DNA of 64,000 nt from NCBI RefSeq assembly GCF_013426205.1, contig NC_089422.1, forward strand, positions 5,270,001 to 5,334,000. The letters are read 5' to 3'. A program made the position numbers and the translations under genes. A model generated the notes under the pieces. That model made no database searches. It was not told where the DNA came from and was given only the letters and a program-made list of their open reading frames with translations. Of this stretch, positions 13,630-25,699 are shown in pieces; positions within the stretch are counted from its first letter, which is position 1; every line of letters starts with the position of its first letter. The DNA is from Metarhizium brunneum. Taxonomy: Eukaryota > Ascomycota > Sordariomycetes > Hypocreales > Clavicipitaceae.

Positions 13630-15717
13630 CTGTCCCTGCCTTTTGTCTGTTTAGCTGACTGTTCACTGTGCCTCGCAAGGCAATACGTTGGCCAGTCACA
13701 CCAGCCATGACTGTTGCAAGGACTCGCAAATGACTCCCCGTCCCTTCGTTCTCAAACATCAATGTCAGAGTCCCAACTTCACATCGCTCGTAGCCAAGTG
13801 GTGTTGTGCAAGTTTCCTACATACCGCTGCCTTGGCTAATTCCAACCTACATGCATGTAGGTTGCTAGATGGCGCAACATCAATTGTTGAACTCTGCTGG
13901 TAAGTCCAACCCCGTGACCTGTAATACGAATTTCGCCATCATCTGGCAACCATCTTTTGGGTTGGAATCCAGCGCCACACTTGCACGCAAGGGGTAACCT
14001 ACTATGCAGTAAGGGCACCAGGAGGGCACTCGATGCAACCCTGCACCGCTCACAAACCTAGCCTAAACTCCCTCTCGATGCTAGGTCCCATCATGTTCTC
14101 TCTGTCTCCCGCTCACCTGGTCAATCGGGTAGTCGGTTGGATGCGTATGCCGCTGTAGATTTTAGCTTGGAATGCTACTCCGCCACTTTGCGGATGGCGA
14201 TTTGTAGAGGCCGTCATTACATCTAGTGTCAGGCATCACACGATCTGTCCAGGAGTGGTCTTACTGTCATGGTCTTCAACTGCCGCGCACGATCCTGAAG
14301 CGGGAAGTTCGAGAATCTAGATTCGCCCCGGTCCAGATAATGTGACTCAAAAGCGCCTTCATTCGTCCTAGGACACATGTTTAAGATGTGAGTAGTAGAT
14401 GCCACCCACCGTCAAGTCGGAAGAAGCCGTAGTGGTGCCTCGAGCCACGTCCAACCATGGGACAAACCTTGGGAGCGTGCTTCTGAACTTCAGGTTTCAT
14501 TTAGCCCCAGACCGCAATACGAGACTCTAGAACCTCGATGCTAGAGTTCCATCTGATTTTGCTCACAAGCACCGGGACACCTGTCAGGCGCACTGCACTG
14601 GGCAAAACGACCCAATTCTATCTCCCATCAATATGTCAAACTGAACACCCTCGGTTAAGAAACTTAAGATGATACTTGCCTCGGCTCACCGTGCGACTGT
14701 CCTCTCACAGATGTCGCTGACGTCTCGACAGCATACGCCGGCCCGAACAAATATCATGGCGCCCGTCACCGCAGTCCTGAGACCAACTCAACGGTCATGA
14801 GCGTCCGCGTGACCGAAAAAGCAGTTCCAGTACGAATTGGCTGCCATATTCATGTGCTTTGGACACCCCGTCGTTGAGAGTTCGGAGCAGCCATGTGTTT
14901 GTTTCAACATAGATGTTGGGCAAACTGGTGGAATTACACAAGTAAAGGAGAGGAATTCTATTCACCCTCGTGTAAAGACCCCATCGTTTGATACCGCGGA
15001 GAACACGGATACTACATTTGCCACGGTTGCTCAACACATGACCAAGAGCACCTCATGTGTTTGGTATGCTGAGCGAATTGAAGGCTCTTCTTCGCCTTTA
15101 AGACATCATCCATACTTCAAATATAATTGGAGGCTTCAAGTTGCTGTTTGATAGATTACATGAACGAAATGTTGAGCAGAGAGCCGGCGGAGTGGCTCAT
15201 CAATTGCAGTGACCGAGGCCTACAGTTTAAAGTACAAGAGGAAGGACTTGTAAAACGTGAAGAGCAGTCATGGAATAACCATGATCGTTACAAATGATCG
15301 TTGTTGTGTATACGGCGACAGGTATCAGATCATTGGCTGCGTTTACTTGAATTGCCTCGCACCGTCCTCGCCCAAGTTTGTTGCTTAGTAGACGGGAAAT
15401 TGGCAGCTTCGAGTCATGCGAGGGGCCCCAGTCCGTTGAAGTGATACGTGAGTGAAGCACAACGGTGAGTTATTTAACCACAGAGGTCGAGTGAGAGATG
15501 TCGAATTCGTGGTGAGGACAGATAATGCACGCACTCGTAAACCGTAGGAAGAACCCGTAACCGCATCATTTTGGAAAGCAGCCTATAGCCATGGAGGAAA
15601 CAACTAAAAACAGATGGAGAACTCGGCGAATCGACGGCAGGTGACAAAAAATAAATTCATGACATAAAACAATAGGACGGGTCCTGTGGCCCTCCCAACT
15701 ATCATTGTGACAGTCAT
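13630..15717. other. intergenic, no supported gene
   Basis: No gene recognised. Between about 14020 and 14790 no reading frame is open beyond 60 codons on either strand. I looked for tRNA and snRNA signatures in that stretch and found none. Confidence 0.55.
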
Positions 15718-16131
15718 CTAGTCACGAATGGCCATTTGTTGCATGTTTTCGCTTTCTCCGTGAGGCCACAACAAGAGGTCATTGAGGGTTTCCGATACCA
15801 AGCGGCTGTTATCCGGAGAGAGAAAGAGTTCAGAACACAACACAACGTATGAATTACAGATGAGAAGCGCCGAGCGAGTATTTCGGATGGCAGCATTGAG
15901 CGCAAAACCTGATAACCTCCCTTGTTCGCTTGTGAGCGGGACGGGCTTGATGCTGCGCAGGTGACCAACCATTTCAATACCACAGACAGGGTGGATGACA
16001 GTGTCGTTGGCCTCGACATAATAAGGTCAATTGAGTGGGTGTGTGGAATCTGGATTCGGGTAACTGACGGGCACCCGTACCATGTTTCGGTCGATCTGGC
16101 GATAATGCTAGGTGCCATGTTGCCGCTTCTC
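15718..16131 (-). pseudogene. probable decayed protein-coding gene, family unknown
   Basis: One minus-strand frame reads as protein from 16131 down to the stop at 15718-15720, with codons often ending in C or G, but it is broken by TAG (16108-16110) and TGA (16027-16029). The last 100 codons after the TGA are uninterrupted and look like a helical C-terminal domain rich in Leu, Asn and Ser; they include the short string LNDLLLWPHGESEN. Only one ATG (15972) lies in that piece. I found no GT-AG pair that removes both stops while keeping frame. I do not recognise the family. It could also be the 3' exon of a gene whose other exons I failed to join. Confidence 0.35.
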
Positions 16132-17018
16132 CTACGTTGTAGTCCCAGAAACACCGCCAAGGGAACGTCCGCTGGGCAAATCCGACTGACCCCTCTTCGG
16201 GTTGTGCAAGGGCCACTTAGTACCGCGAGTCAATGCTGGGAGGGCTGTCGATAAATGCATTACGAATACTCCGTACTCCGTATCAGCGTCGGTGTATTAG
16301 TATGCGCCAGGTCGGGCCTCTCTTTGGCTGACCGTTGGCCATCTCTTCTTTCAATGGTCAGTCGGAAATTCTTCATAGATTGGGCGGCTCAACAAAGACG
16401 ATGCTGATGGCCCATAGCGCGGGTCAACTTGTTTCGTTGTCATGTGTGTGGGTGGGTGTCTTTCATGCGAGCGTGAGTGCGGGATGCATCTTCGAGGGGC
16501 TAGGAAATGCAAATTTGTAGACTGTGTGACATGCATAGTCGAGCTGTGGCCTTGATAATGCATCGACGGCGAGTGCACTACTTGACTTTCAGTCCATGCA
16601 CGCTACGACACTCGAGTGGTGTGGTCAATGGTGGGTAGAGGAGATGCATGTGGGAGAGGTTGTTACACCCGTGGAGCAGATGGCTGTAGTTCCTATCACT
16701 GGTTAGGTTGGACATGTTTGTGGGTCATGTTTGCCTGACAGCTTGACCTGCTCTTTCCCGTTAAAAATTGTTTGCTCTTGCCGACTCCGTCTGGAGATGT
16801 CCATGGCGAGAAGAAATCGAGGACCAGATGCTGGCCGGACGAGGCAGATCCAGTGCTTAATTTATCGACAGTCTGCCCTGTCTGTTTGGTAAGGGCAGCG
16901 ATGCTAGAATGCGTCCAAAGGGGGGGGATATAACTACCTAGGTACCAGGCATGGGACCCCTCGGATTGCCCTCATCAGACTACCGGTCCCTAGCTTAGGT
17001 ATGTAGTAGACCTTTGAC
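16132..17018. other. intergenic with short repeats
   Basis: No gene recognised. It contains a tandem pair of the TACTCCG heptamer (16267-16282), a TACCTAGGTA palindrome (16935-16944) and a run of G at about 16920. Confidence 0.55.
16267..16282. repeat. tandem TACTCCG heptamer
   Basis: Two overlapping copies of TACTCCGTA form a 16-base tandem. This is one of 16 copies of the 9-mer (either strand) in the window, all outside predicted exons. Confidence 0.8.
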
Positions 17019-17041
17019 GATGATGATGATGATGATGATGA
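17019..17041 (+). repeat. (GAT)n microsatellite
   Basis: About seven and a half uninterrupted GAT units, immediately upstream of the pyrimidine-rich stretch that precedes the PUF gene. Confidence 0.9.
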
Positions 17042-17189
17042 CACATGATCCCACAACCGCAGAGTGCTCGGCTTGCGCAGTTTGCTACAGGGCGTACGGA
17101 CTATTGAAACGTCCAGTCCTCGGGTTTGTTTTCTGTACCGTCTGGTGCGTTGTGCGTTGTGCATCGCCTTTGCCCTCCATGTCACTGAA

Positions 17190-19415
17190 ACTGTCTTCGT
17201 CCAATATCATTCCCACCCTCGGCCGTCACCCCGTTACACTCTCTCTCCCTTCAATAAAGACGGCTCACGAACGATTGCCCGGCCCTTTGATCGTCTGTCA
17301 CTCCTCTTTCCGTGCCCATAATCTCAGCGCTATCTGCCCATTCATCGCCTCCTCTCCGTACTCTGTACCCTCGAACGCGCTCGTGGCACCCTGGTGTTGT
17401 GTTGTGCCTGTGCAACCAGGGAACACAGTGACGGAAAGCAGGCGTAACATTCTACACACGAGCACCAGACCCTCTCAGGGCTCCGTACTCTGTATGCCTA
17501 TATGCCTACTTCTAAGTAGCCTACTATTGACTAAAGTAGTAGACTCGTCGGTACTGGGAGAAACTACCAAGTTCGATGCTGCAGGAGCGAGGAAGGGTCC
17601 AGATGTCCTGCCACCGCCCTGCCTCTGATGTCCCTTTGAGCGATTGGCCCTCCCATCTGTGCTCTCGTTATCTAGACCAGTAGCCTTCCGTCTCATCATC
17701 TTTTTCATTTTTGCCTCGCTCCCATCTTGCTTAGAGCCGTTGATCAATTTATGCCCCCGCTTGTTCCTTATTCCTTCACACCAAACTCGACTCTTTTCTT
17801 CGTCTCTGGCTTCTCCTCCCAGCCGATGCCTGCCAAACCTGCCCACTCCTCCCCACCCAGCGCGGCCGTCCTCCCTTGGTCGAAAATCTGTCTCGGCCAT
17901 CATTCCTCGCAATTATTATCCCTGTGCCGAAAGGGACATTTTCGTTCGACAGCGCTATTTTCCCGCATTCCCGTCTAGCTTGTCTCGTCAAGAAAGGAAA
18001 TACTGGCCCCTTGATCGCGTTGCATTGGATCCGCCCCTTCTGGTGGCCCTGGCTCTTCACCAACATACATCTACATTGCTCGCGGCGCCTCCACGATTTG
18101 TTGGCTCTCTCTCTCTCTTCTACCGGGACCAACATCTCTTTGTCTATATTTGTCCATTCGTCACAGTCACCGCACTGCAGTCGGCTCTTTCACTCATTGC
18201 CGCTCAGCTCTGGCCACGTATATTTTCGGCCCGAAGCTTGTGGTTGGTTTATACTTTGTCCATTGCCGGAGACACCCTCTTGTACATGTCGTCTGCAGCC
18301 CGCCTACTTCGTACCTATCTGTCGAGTCAGACTCTCAGCCGAAGCATTTTGCTCGTCCATCTCGCACATAGTATATTGATCGATACAAAGTTTTAATTTT
18401 ACGGACAGAAGAAGGCTTTTGGCACCAACGCATCAGACAAGGATTTAAAGCTCGGCACTCGGAACCGCCAAAACCTGGGAAGAGTCGGGAAAAGCCAACA
18501 ATCAGTCTGACGGCGGATTGCACAGTCCCTACCGCCAAGCCATCACCAGCACAGCACAGCACGTCATTTTCGCTGGTTGCTTTTCTCGATCTGTAAGTAC
18601 TTGAAATTTACACCGCGTCTCGTTGACTTTGGCTTCCCCACCTCGGCGCCGTTGGCGACCTGAACTGGCTGTGTGTTATTTCGATTTCGATCGCAACTAC
18701 CGACAGACTCAATGGCCCGGCTTGGTGCCACATGCATCTTCGCATCAGCCTTACCAACCAAAGCGATGCTCTGCCCCGGTTTTTTGTCTCCTCCACACTT
18801 GAGCATAATCCCAGCCCATTGATGCCCTCCGACACACTGATACAAATTGCTACTCAGAAAACAGTGATCATATTATGTGAGCGGGAGCCCTTGTGCTGAC
18901 AGGCCTTTGAGCGCAGTGCCTCTTGTCTCTGTTTAGATGCAAAACCGTCATCATAACCGATAATCGTCAAGAACTGTCTCAAGAGACTGGAGACCCCGCT
19001 CGAGCTACATTTCTCATTTTTGCATGGTGTGGCTATTGCCGTTTTCTTTTTCCTTGGACACGAGAGCATCTGGAAAATTCAGATCTCTTTACGTGCCCTG
19101 TCGCTGCGATTCAAGAACCCCGGTCACTCTGAGATAGACGGCCCCATTGACACAAGGGAACCCGAAACTGAACAAAGCCAAGCGACTCGCGTCGAACACT
19201 GCTGTCAGAGGATCAGAGGTATTTGATCCGGCATTTTTTTGTGACTGTGGCCGTTGCCTCCCTGTCCAACCCCGAACTTTATCAGAAGCCTGTCCGGCGG
19301 AGTCTATTTTGTTTTATAATTTTCCTGTCCTTTATATAGCCCAGACACCACCCACCAAAAATCCGTCCTGTCGACACGACCACCTCGATCTACCACGCTT
19401 GCACCAGGAAAAAAT
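17190..19415 (+). promoter_or_regulatory. long pyrimidine-rich upstream region of the PUF gene
   Basis: The plus strand is rich in C and T over much of this stretch, with many CTC/TTC runs and repeated CCGTACTCTGTA-like pieces. Several plus-strand frames are open at once (for example 17644-18396 and 17876-18379), which is expected for CT-rich DNA without TA-rich stops and does not argue for coding. I read it as promoter plus a long 5' leader of the gene starting at 19416. No transcript start can be fixed from sequence. Confidence 0.45.
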
Positions 19416-22400
19416 ATGGCCACTTCGGTAAGTTGCGTCGATTACTCTGTACCGCCGTCTGCATCCCTTCGACCAACCCTTTTTCTTCGCCGCATCAGTC
19501 CCATCAGTGCAGTGCCAGCCAAGCCAAAAATTTGGACCCTTGCCGCTCATGCCTGCGGCGATGCTAGCGCCACGGGCCTCGACGTCAGAGGGGCTTGTGT
19601 GTCTCAAGGCTGCGCCAGACTAGCGCACGCGGAAGGGAGGCCTGGCAGTCTAGCGGCCTGGCAGCCTGGATCGCCCGGGGTCAAATGGGTCAGCACTCTG
19701 GGACGCCTATGTCGCCTCTGGCATTCCCAGACAGCAGAGCCCAGGCCCAGGCTCCCCACGCACGACCACCCACACTCCATGTTTGGTTTCGGTTTCGTTT
19801 TTTGGCACGGCTGTCTCTTGACACGCTGACACGGGCTCCGGCTTTTTTGTCCTGTGTTCGGTTCTGCGCCCGCTTCGCCTTCTCATCATCTCAAATTGTT
19901 CATAACCATCACTGACTTTCGTCCTCGCTCCCCTTAGGCGCGGTCGAGGGCCGGATTTTATTCTTTCAAGATGCCACCGGGTTCCAACGATAAATCTCAG
20001 CATCAGCAGTCAATGGGGTCTGGTTTCCCGGGCTCCAATCTGTATCCCAACTCCAACATTTGGACTGCTTCCATATCCAACGCCAGAGAGCGCTCCATCG
20101 GCAGCAAAGGTATGTTTTCGCCTATCCCGACACACCAAGACTCATGTGTACTTATCCAACTTTTCTCTTTCCCAGAAACCGAAGGTAGTCCTTCCGGTTC
20201 CAGCGCCCTTGCTGCCAACTCGGAGGCTGATGTTTGGGGAGCATCAGGCCCTTGGAAGACAGAACACCCTGCTCGATCAGTTAGCACCTCCCCGAACCGG
20301 ACCCGCGATGCTGCCATCTCGAACGGCGCTGCTTACTTCGACCATACCCCATCCGCGATTGGTGTGAAGAAGGGCAGCTTTGGCAGTGGTCACACCCTCC
20401 CAGGCGATGCTTCCGCCTATTCTTCTACCTCTGCCTTTACATCACAAAAACTGCCCGCTATGGATGCTTTATACATGGAGGCGCTTGCCCAGTTTCCGGG
20501 GGTCCAGTCAGTCTCTCGTGAAGCCGGTATGCCCCCTTCACGGCAATCTCAAGGCTCGCCTGCCTTCCAACAGGATATATACCGTGGTCATACGCCAAGC
20601 AACTCCATCCATTCGCAAAGGGCCATTGGTAATCACGCACCATCTTTTTCAACCCAGAGCGCAAACCAAAGAGCCTTCAACCTGAACAAGCAAATCGATG
20701 ACGAGCTGGCCTACCAGACTAGTCGTCGGCTGGGTTTGGACAATGCTAGTAGTGGTTCAAACACTTTCAACCCGACATCACAACCATTTCAGTTCAACCC
20801 TGGATCACAGTCCTGGATGACTGAACCTTCCAGCTCTCGATATGACAGTAGTATGGATACGGACACCATGGCGGCACAGTACATTAAGAGGGGGTCTATT
20901 GACAGGATCTCTGGCTCCCCGGCTTTCCGCTTGGAGAGCGGTAACAGCCCTCGCAACTATGCTGTAAACCCCGACACTTTCCCAGCCAGGCCGTCATCCC
21001 GGGACCACCGATCCAACGAAACAGAAAGACGAGGTGTTCCCGCGCAACATTTCACCGGCGGATTCGCACCTTCGTTTTATCCTGGCCAATACACATTTGC
21101 CAACTTGCCTCCCCAATACGCTCCCAGCTATATTGATCCATATACGCAAAACTTTCGCAACGCCATGATGTCAGGCTACGGCATTCCTCCTGTCCCTTCA
21201 GCATATTCGCTCGCCGCCAATCTGCCCCCCGTTCGACCCTCGAGGGATCAGGATCCTGGCAAAGGCGTTCGCAGTGTGCTCTTGGATGAATTCCGTCTTA
21301 GCAATAAATCGAACAAGCGATACGAGCTCAAAGACATATACAACCACCTTGTCGAGTTCAGTGGCGATCAGCATGGCTCGAGATTTATCCAGCAGAAGTT
21401 AGAGTCAGCCAACAGCGATGAAAAAGATCAAGTATTCCGAGAGATTGAACCAAATGCTATTCAGTTGATGAAGGATGTCTTTGGTAACTATGTTGTTCAG
21501 AAGTTTTTCGAACACGGCAACCAAGTGCAGAAGAAAGTATTGGCTGAGAAAATGAAGGGCAAGGTGGTAGACCTTTCAGTACAGGTCTATGCTTGCCGTG
21601 TCGTTCAAAAGGTACGGCCATCTGATTTCTGCAGATATAATTCTTGCTGACAAATTTGACCAGGCTCTCGAACATGTGTTAGTTGAACAACAAGCCGAAT
21701 TGACAAAGGAGCTTGAGCCAGAAATTTTGCGTGTCATTCGCGACCAAAATGGCAATCATGTGGTCCAGAAGATTATTGAACTGGTTCCAAGACAGTGCAT
21801 TGATTTCATCATGAACGCAGTTAGGGGCCAAGTCACTGCCCTTGCATCTCATACGTACGGCTGCCGCGTCATTCAGCGCATGCTAGAGCATGGGACAGAG
21901 AGCGACAAGATGGAGATTATGATGGAGTTGCATGCGTCTGCCCAGATACTCATCACGGATCAATATGGCAACTATGTGGCACAGCATGTCATTCAAAACG
22001 GCAAGCCTGAAGATCGAGCCCAGATGATTGACCTTGTTATGGCCCAGCTGCTCACTCTTTCCAAACACAAGTTTGCGTCCAATGTCGTGGAGAAGTGCAT
22101 CGAGCATGGTACAGCTGAGCAGCGAACCAGTATTCGAGAACAGCTTACCACCGTGGGTAGCGATGGGACCAGCCCACTTCAGCAGATGATGCGAGACCAA
22201 TATGGCAATTATGTTATTCGTAAGTCACACCAACTTGTTAAAAGTGCGTTTTGCCCAAAGTTAACTTATGTGCCAGAAAAACTCCTTGGCCAACTTGAGG
22301 GCAGGGAGAGGGAGATGTTGGTGGAAGAGATCAAGCCTCAGTTTTACGCCTTGAAGAAGAATGGAACATCCCGGCAGCTTCAGGCTCTGGAGAAACTTCT

Positions 22401-22635
22401 TGGCCTAGGATCCGGCGGCTCTCCTTCGAGGAATGACGCTGCATCCGCTCAGACAGACCTCAACTCCGCTGCGGACACCCCGGCTCTCACCAACGAAACC
22501 AGCAGCCCGCAGAGCAGCAGCCCACGCAGTGCTCATGCAAGCGCTGTTAGCATTCCTGCTGAAGAGAGTGGAAACAAGACATCTGATGAGCTGTCTAACA
22601 TGATCGATCTTCAGGTGCGAGAGGAAGAAGCCTAG
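19416..22635 (+). CDS. PUF3: Pumilio/Puf3-type RNA-binding protein
   Basis: Predicted 844-aa cytoplasmic regulator of mRNA stability and translation. Exons: 19416-19427, 19938-20109, 20176-21611, 21664-22219, 22277-22635. The first exon encodes only MATS and is joined in frame across a 510-bp intron to [15 protein letters not shown]; an alternative start is the ATG at 19971. The N-terminal 430 residues are Ser/Asn/Gln/Pro-rich and probably disordered. Residues about 430-770 form the PUF domain with eight repeats. The RNA-contact motifs in order are SRFIQ, NYVVQ, CRVVQ, NHVVQ, CRVIQ, NYVAQ, SNVVE and NYVIQ. By the known PUF code this specifies UGUANAUA, as in Pumilio and yeast Puf3. Yeast Puf3 controls nuclear-encoded mitochondrial mRNAs, and the downstream gene at 24178 encodes a mitochondrial protein with such a site in its 3' flank. 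A poly(A)-like AATAAA lies at 22743-22748. Confidence 0.9.
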
Positions 22636-22742
22636 CTGACACGCTGCGGATCAATCTGTGTACGGGGATGACGAAGTGGCAATATGACTGTCGCGGTTCC
22701 CGACCGCGTCTTCGTTCCTTTCCACTATTTTGTATTAACGAC

Positions 22743-22748
22743 AATAAA
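22743..22748 (+). terminator. candidate polyadenylation signal of the PUF gene
   Basis: AATAAA about 108 bases after the PUF stop codon. Fungal poly(A) signals are degenerate, so this is only a candidate. Confidence 0.4.
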
Positions 22749-24177
22749 ACAAAGTCCTATGGCATCAAACTCGCAGACACACGGCGGCGCAGAAGCACAT
22801 CCACCTCACGCCGTCTCGCATAGATAATGTCCATCCTTACAGCAGCAACGTTTACAAATGCATATACGCATACTCGATACAACTTACTAATATTTGGCAT
22901 TGGCAAGAGAACTGCATCTCCTTGACGGAGTTGATCGTTCTCGGGGGGAGGAGGGGGATTTTCTTTGAAAAAAAATATTCACGTTTGCACCACTTCACGT
23001 CGCTGGAACTTTCTTCAAACACCAAGAAGGCCGTACCATGGTGGCCTAAACTGGTGTACTAAATGCCTATTTCTTTCTCGGAACATTATTGGCGACAAAG
23101 CACAAAATATTCAAGGAAACTATTGGTTGTTTTAGTTTTTCCTTCTGTTTAGTATTGGAATGGTGACGCTTTTTGCTCTTATTTATTGGTTCTTCTGGGG
23201 ACTCGGGCTGTGGGGTTCTGCAATGCTGGATTTGCAGCTTTCGCAAGCTGTCATTTTCTCCCATTTGGAGGGTTTTTGCATCCCGATGAAACGAATGAAA
23301 CCGCTTGGATGAAACGGTTACAGGGGTTATGGTTGGAACATCTCGGCGAGATTTGGATGGGTTGAACTGGACTCTGGTTCGGGACTGTATTCTAGCGAGA
23401 ACTGTATTGAGGGTTCTTCTTCCCTCTGATCTTGGAATTGTCCACTGTCCATGAGCGTTGTGCAGAAATGACGAGATTCAAAAGCGACGTGGTGTCTGAG
23501 GATCTGTTATGACTTGAGTGCCAGTGCGTAATATGACTGCGTGTCAGAAACCCATTCTTTGCGCTTAAATCTTGTTATATGTGGCTTGGTAGGGAGCCAA
23601 CTATTGGGAAGTTCAAATGAAGGGTTGAGGCAGCGTGAGACGGATGGAAATGCGGCACGCAGGAATTCAGATAGTCTTTTGGGGGGGGAGCTCTTGAGCC
23701 CCTCGGCCGAACCAAGGAGGCGGGAACATTGAAGGGTTGTTGTGGCTTGCTCGACATTCCCCGCCAACAGTACGGAGTACATTCGAGGGAGTGAGTACTT
23801 ACTTACTAAAGTAGTGCATGCTAAGTACCAGTGGACGCCGACAGCGACATCGCTGTGTTTCTAGACGCTACTTAAGTACCCTGGAATTAGTACGTAATTT
23901 GAAGTTCCCGAGTTCCACAACCATGCCTCCCATAGTTGAGGCTGCTTCACGCCTGCCCGTACTCTTTCAATTCCCCCATTTCATTAAATTCGCCCTCGAA
24001 AATTTACTCTTCAATCTTTAGTCCATACTATCACCTCGTCCACCCCGATGAAGCTACCTTTTCTATAGCGCCGTCACACAAATCACTCCCCGGGGTCCAC
24101 CCTCCCCCTTCTTTGCAACTACTTGGTACTGGGACACCACGCCCGAGCTTGCGTTCCGTCGACCTCGATAACGAACG
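22749..24177. other. intergenic between PUF and Fmp32-like genes
   Basis: No gene recognised. A TACGGAGTA copy lies at 23771-23779. The last 250 bases are CT-rich, as expected for the promoter of the next gene. A 91-codon minus-strand ORF (23507-23782) has no supporting feature. Confidence 0.55.
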
Positions 24178-25522
24178 ATGGCTACTGGTAGACTGAGCTT
24201 CTTATATCCGCATTTGCTGCGGGCGGCGCGAACATCCGTCACGCCCAGCACGGTGGCAACAAGATGGGTGGCTACGACGAGATCCAAGAGTTCGTTTGCC
24301 GCTAGGCATGGAAAGGCTGTTGAGCCGACTTGGAACAAAACCCAGGAAGCAGAGGCGCAATCTTCGCGGTCAACCGAATCAAAAAATGATGGCGATCAAG
24401 CCCCGGCACAGGAGGAGACGAAAGCCACCGAGGCAACAAAAACAACAGATACCAAGCAACCACGCGCCCAACCACGCGCCGCTGCGGACAAGATAGCAAG
24501 CCCGGAGCTTGAGCAGTCTTCTTCAGTGCAAGCTGAGACGGCGACAATGAGCTCGGCAGACTCCCCTACCAGTAAAGCAGGGGACTCGGCCGCTACTACC
24601 AAAGTAGCTGACTCTAGCAACGCCGCAGAGGAACCGAGTCAATCAACCTCCGACGTCGATTCTCCTGCTGCTCCTTCGCTCGAGGCTGTTCTACACATGC
24701 CATCCCCCGACAAGGTTGAACACCCGCATATGGCGCCACCACCTTATGTACATCACTTTGATAGCTACTCTCTGGTGAAGCAGCTGGAGGAGGGCGGTTA
24801 CTCACGCGAGCAAGCTGTCACTTCGATGAAGGCGATCCGGAAAATTCTTGGTCAGAACTTGGATGTAGCGCAGAAGAGTCTAGTCAGCAAGAGCGATGTT
24901 GAAAATGTACGTGTCCAAAGTAAAACGCATGCAGCGTGATATGACTGACAAGGCTGACAGGAGACTTATCTCTTCCAAGCAGCCTGCTCGGAGCTGAGCA
25001 CGGAAATCAAGAACAATCGCCGATTGCAAGAAGAAGAAATGAGACAACAACGGACGCATTTGCAGCACGAAGTCGATATTCTCACACAATCGCTTAACCA
25101 GGAGCTGCTGACTCTTAATGACGCCGTCCGTGGGCTATTCAATGACAGAAACATGGCTGTTCGAGAGGAACAGAAATCCGTCGAGAGTGCTGTGAGTTTG
25201 TCGGTGGGAGCCATACTTGATCATGTTAATAACCTCCAATCAGATCCAAAAAATCAATTACAAGATGAGTATTCTGCTCAGCAGCGATAGCAAGTCGGAA
25301 ATTGAAGGCGTAAGATGGGTATTGATTCGACGTTCTGTTGTTGGCCTTGTCTTCTTGGCCATCCTCACCCTGGGAATGATTCGATATACGACATACCTGG
25401 CACAGCAGAAAAAGAAGGAATCAGAGAAGCGGAAGAGGGAACGTGAGAGGTTGAAGAGAGACGGGGGAAGAAATGACAACACTTCGGCGGCAGATGCAGC
25501 CATGATATTGTCTGCAAGCTAG
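24178..25522 (+). CDS. mitochondrial inner-membrane coiled-coil protein, MCUR1/Fmp32 (DUF1640) family
   Basis: Predicted 412 aa. Exons: 24178-24906, 24961-25191, 25244-25522. The first 35 residues are rich in Arg, Ser, Thr and Leu without acidic residues, a typical mitochondrial presequence. An acidic, Ala/Ser/Thr/Glu-rich linker follows (about 55-190). The conserved DUF1640 region starts near HHFDSYSLVKQLEEGGY and contains long coiled coils, ending in a transmembrane segment (about 351-371) and a Lys/Arg/Glu-rich tail. Family knowledge: human MCUR1 and the yeast homologues Put6 (Fmp32) and Put7 act at the inner membrane, with links to calcium-uniporter regulation and proline metabolism. The exact role here is inferred from family only. 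A perfect Puf3-type site, TGTATATA, lies at 25692-25699. Confidence 0.87.
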
Positions 25523-25691
25523 AGAGACAGTTACACACACTTTCCTCTTGCCATATGGGGGCAATGACCTTGGCGTTGGAGTCTTGATTTGGCGCATCGA
25601 GTGTTAAGATGCAATGGGAATATTTGGAAATACCCCAATAGACCGGGTGGATAAACCAGGGACGAAGAAACGTCCTTTCGACGCGACGTCA

Positions 25692-25699
25692 TGTATATA
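25692..25699 (+). promoter_or_regulatory. candidate Puf3-binding element in the 3' flank of the Fmp32-like gene
   Basis: TGTATATA matches UGUANAUA exactly and has C two bases upstream, as in the extended yeast Puf3 consensus. It sits 170 bases after the stop codon of a mitochondrial-protein gene, 3 kb from a Puf3-type gene. Whether it lies inside the mature 3' UTR cannot be seen. Confidence 0.45.

Noticed and set aside
14020..14790. Stretch without open frames, considered as an RNA gene
   Set aside because: No tRNA cloverleaf, Pol III boxes with T-run, or spliceosomal or snoRNA signature found by reading.
17644..18396. 250-codon plus-strand ORF
   Set aside because: Lies in CT-rich DNA where several plus-strand frames are open at once; Ser/Leu/Pro composition follows from base composition. 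More likely promoter or leader of the PUF gene.
23507..23782. 91-codon minus-strand ORF between the PUF and Fmp32-like genes
   Set aside because: Begins at a repeat motif (TACGGAGTA), with no domain or conserved feature; length expected by chance.
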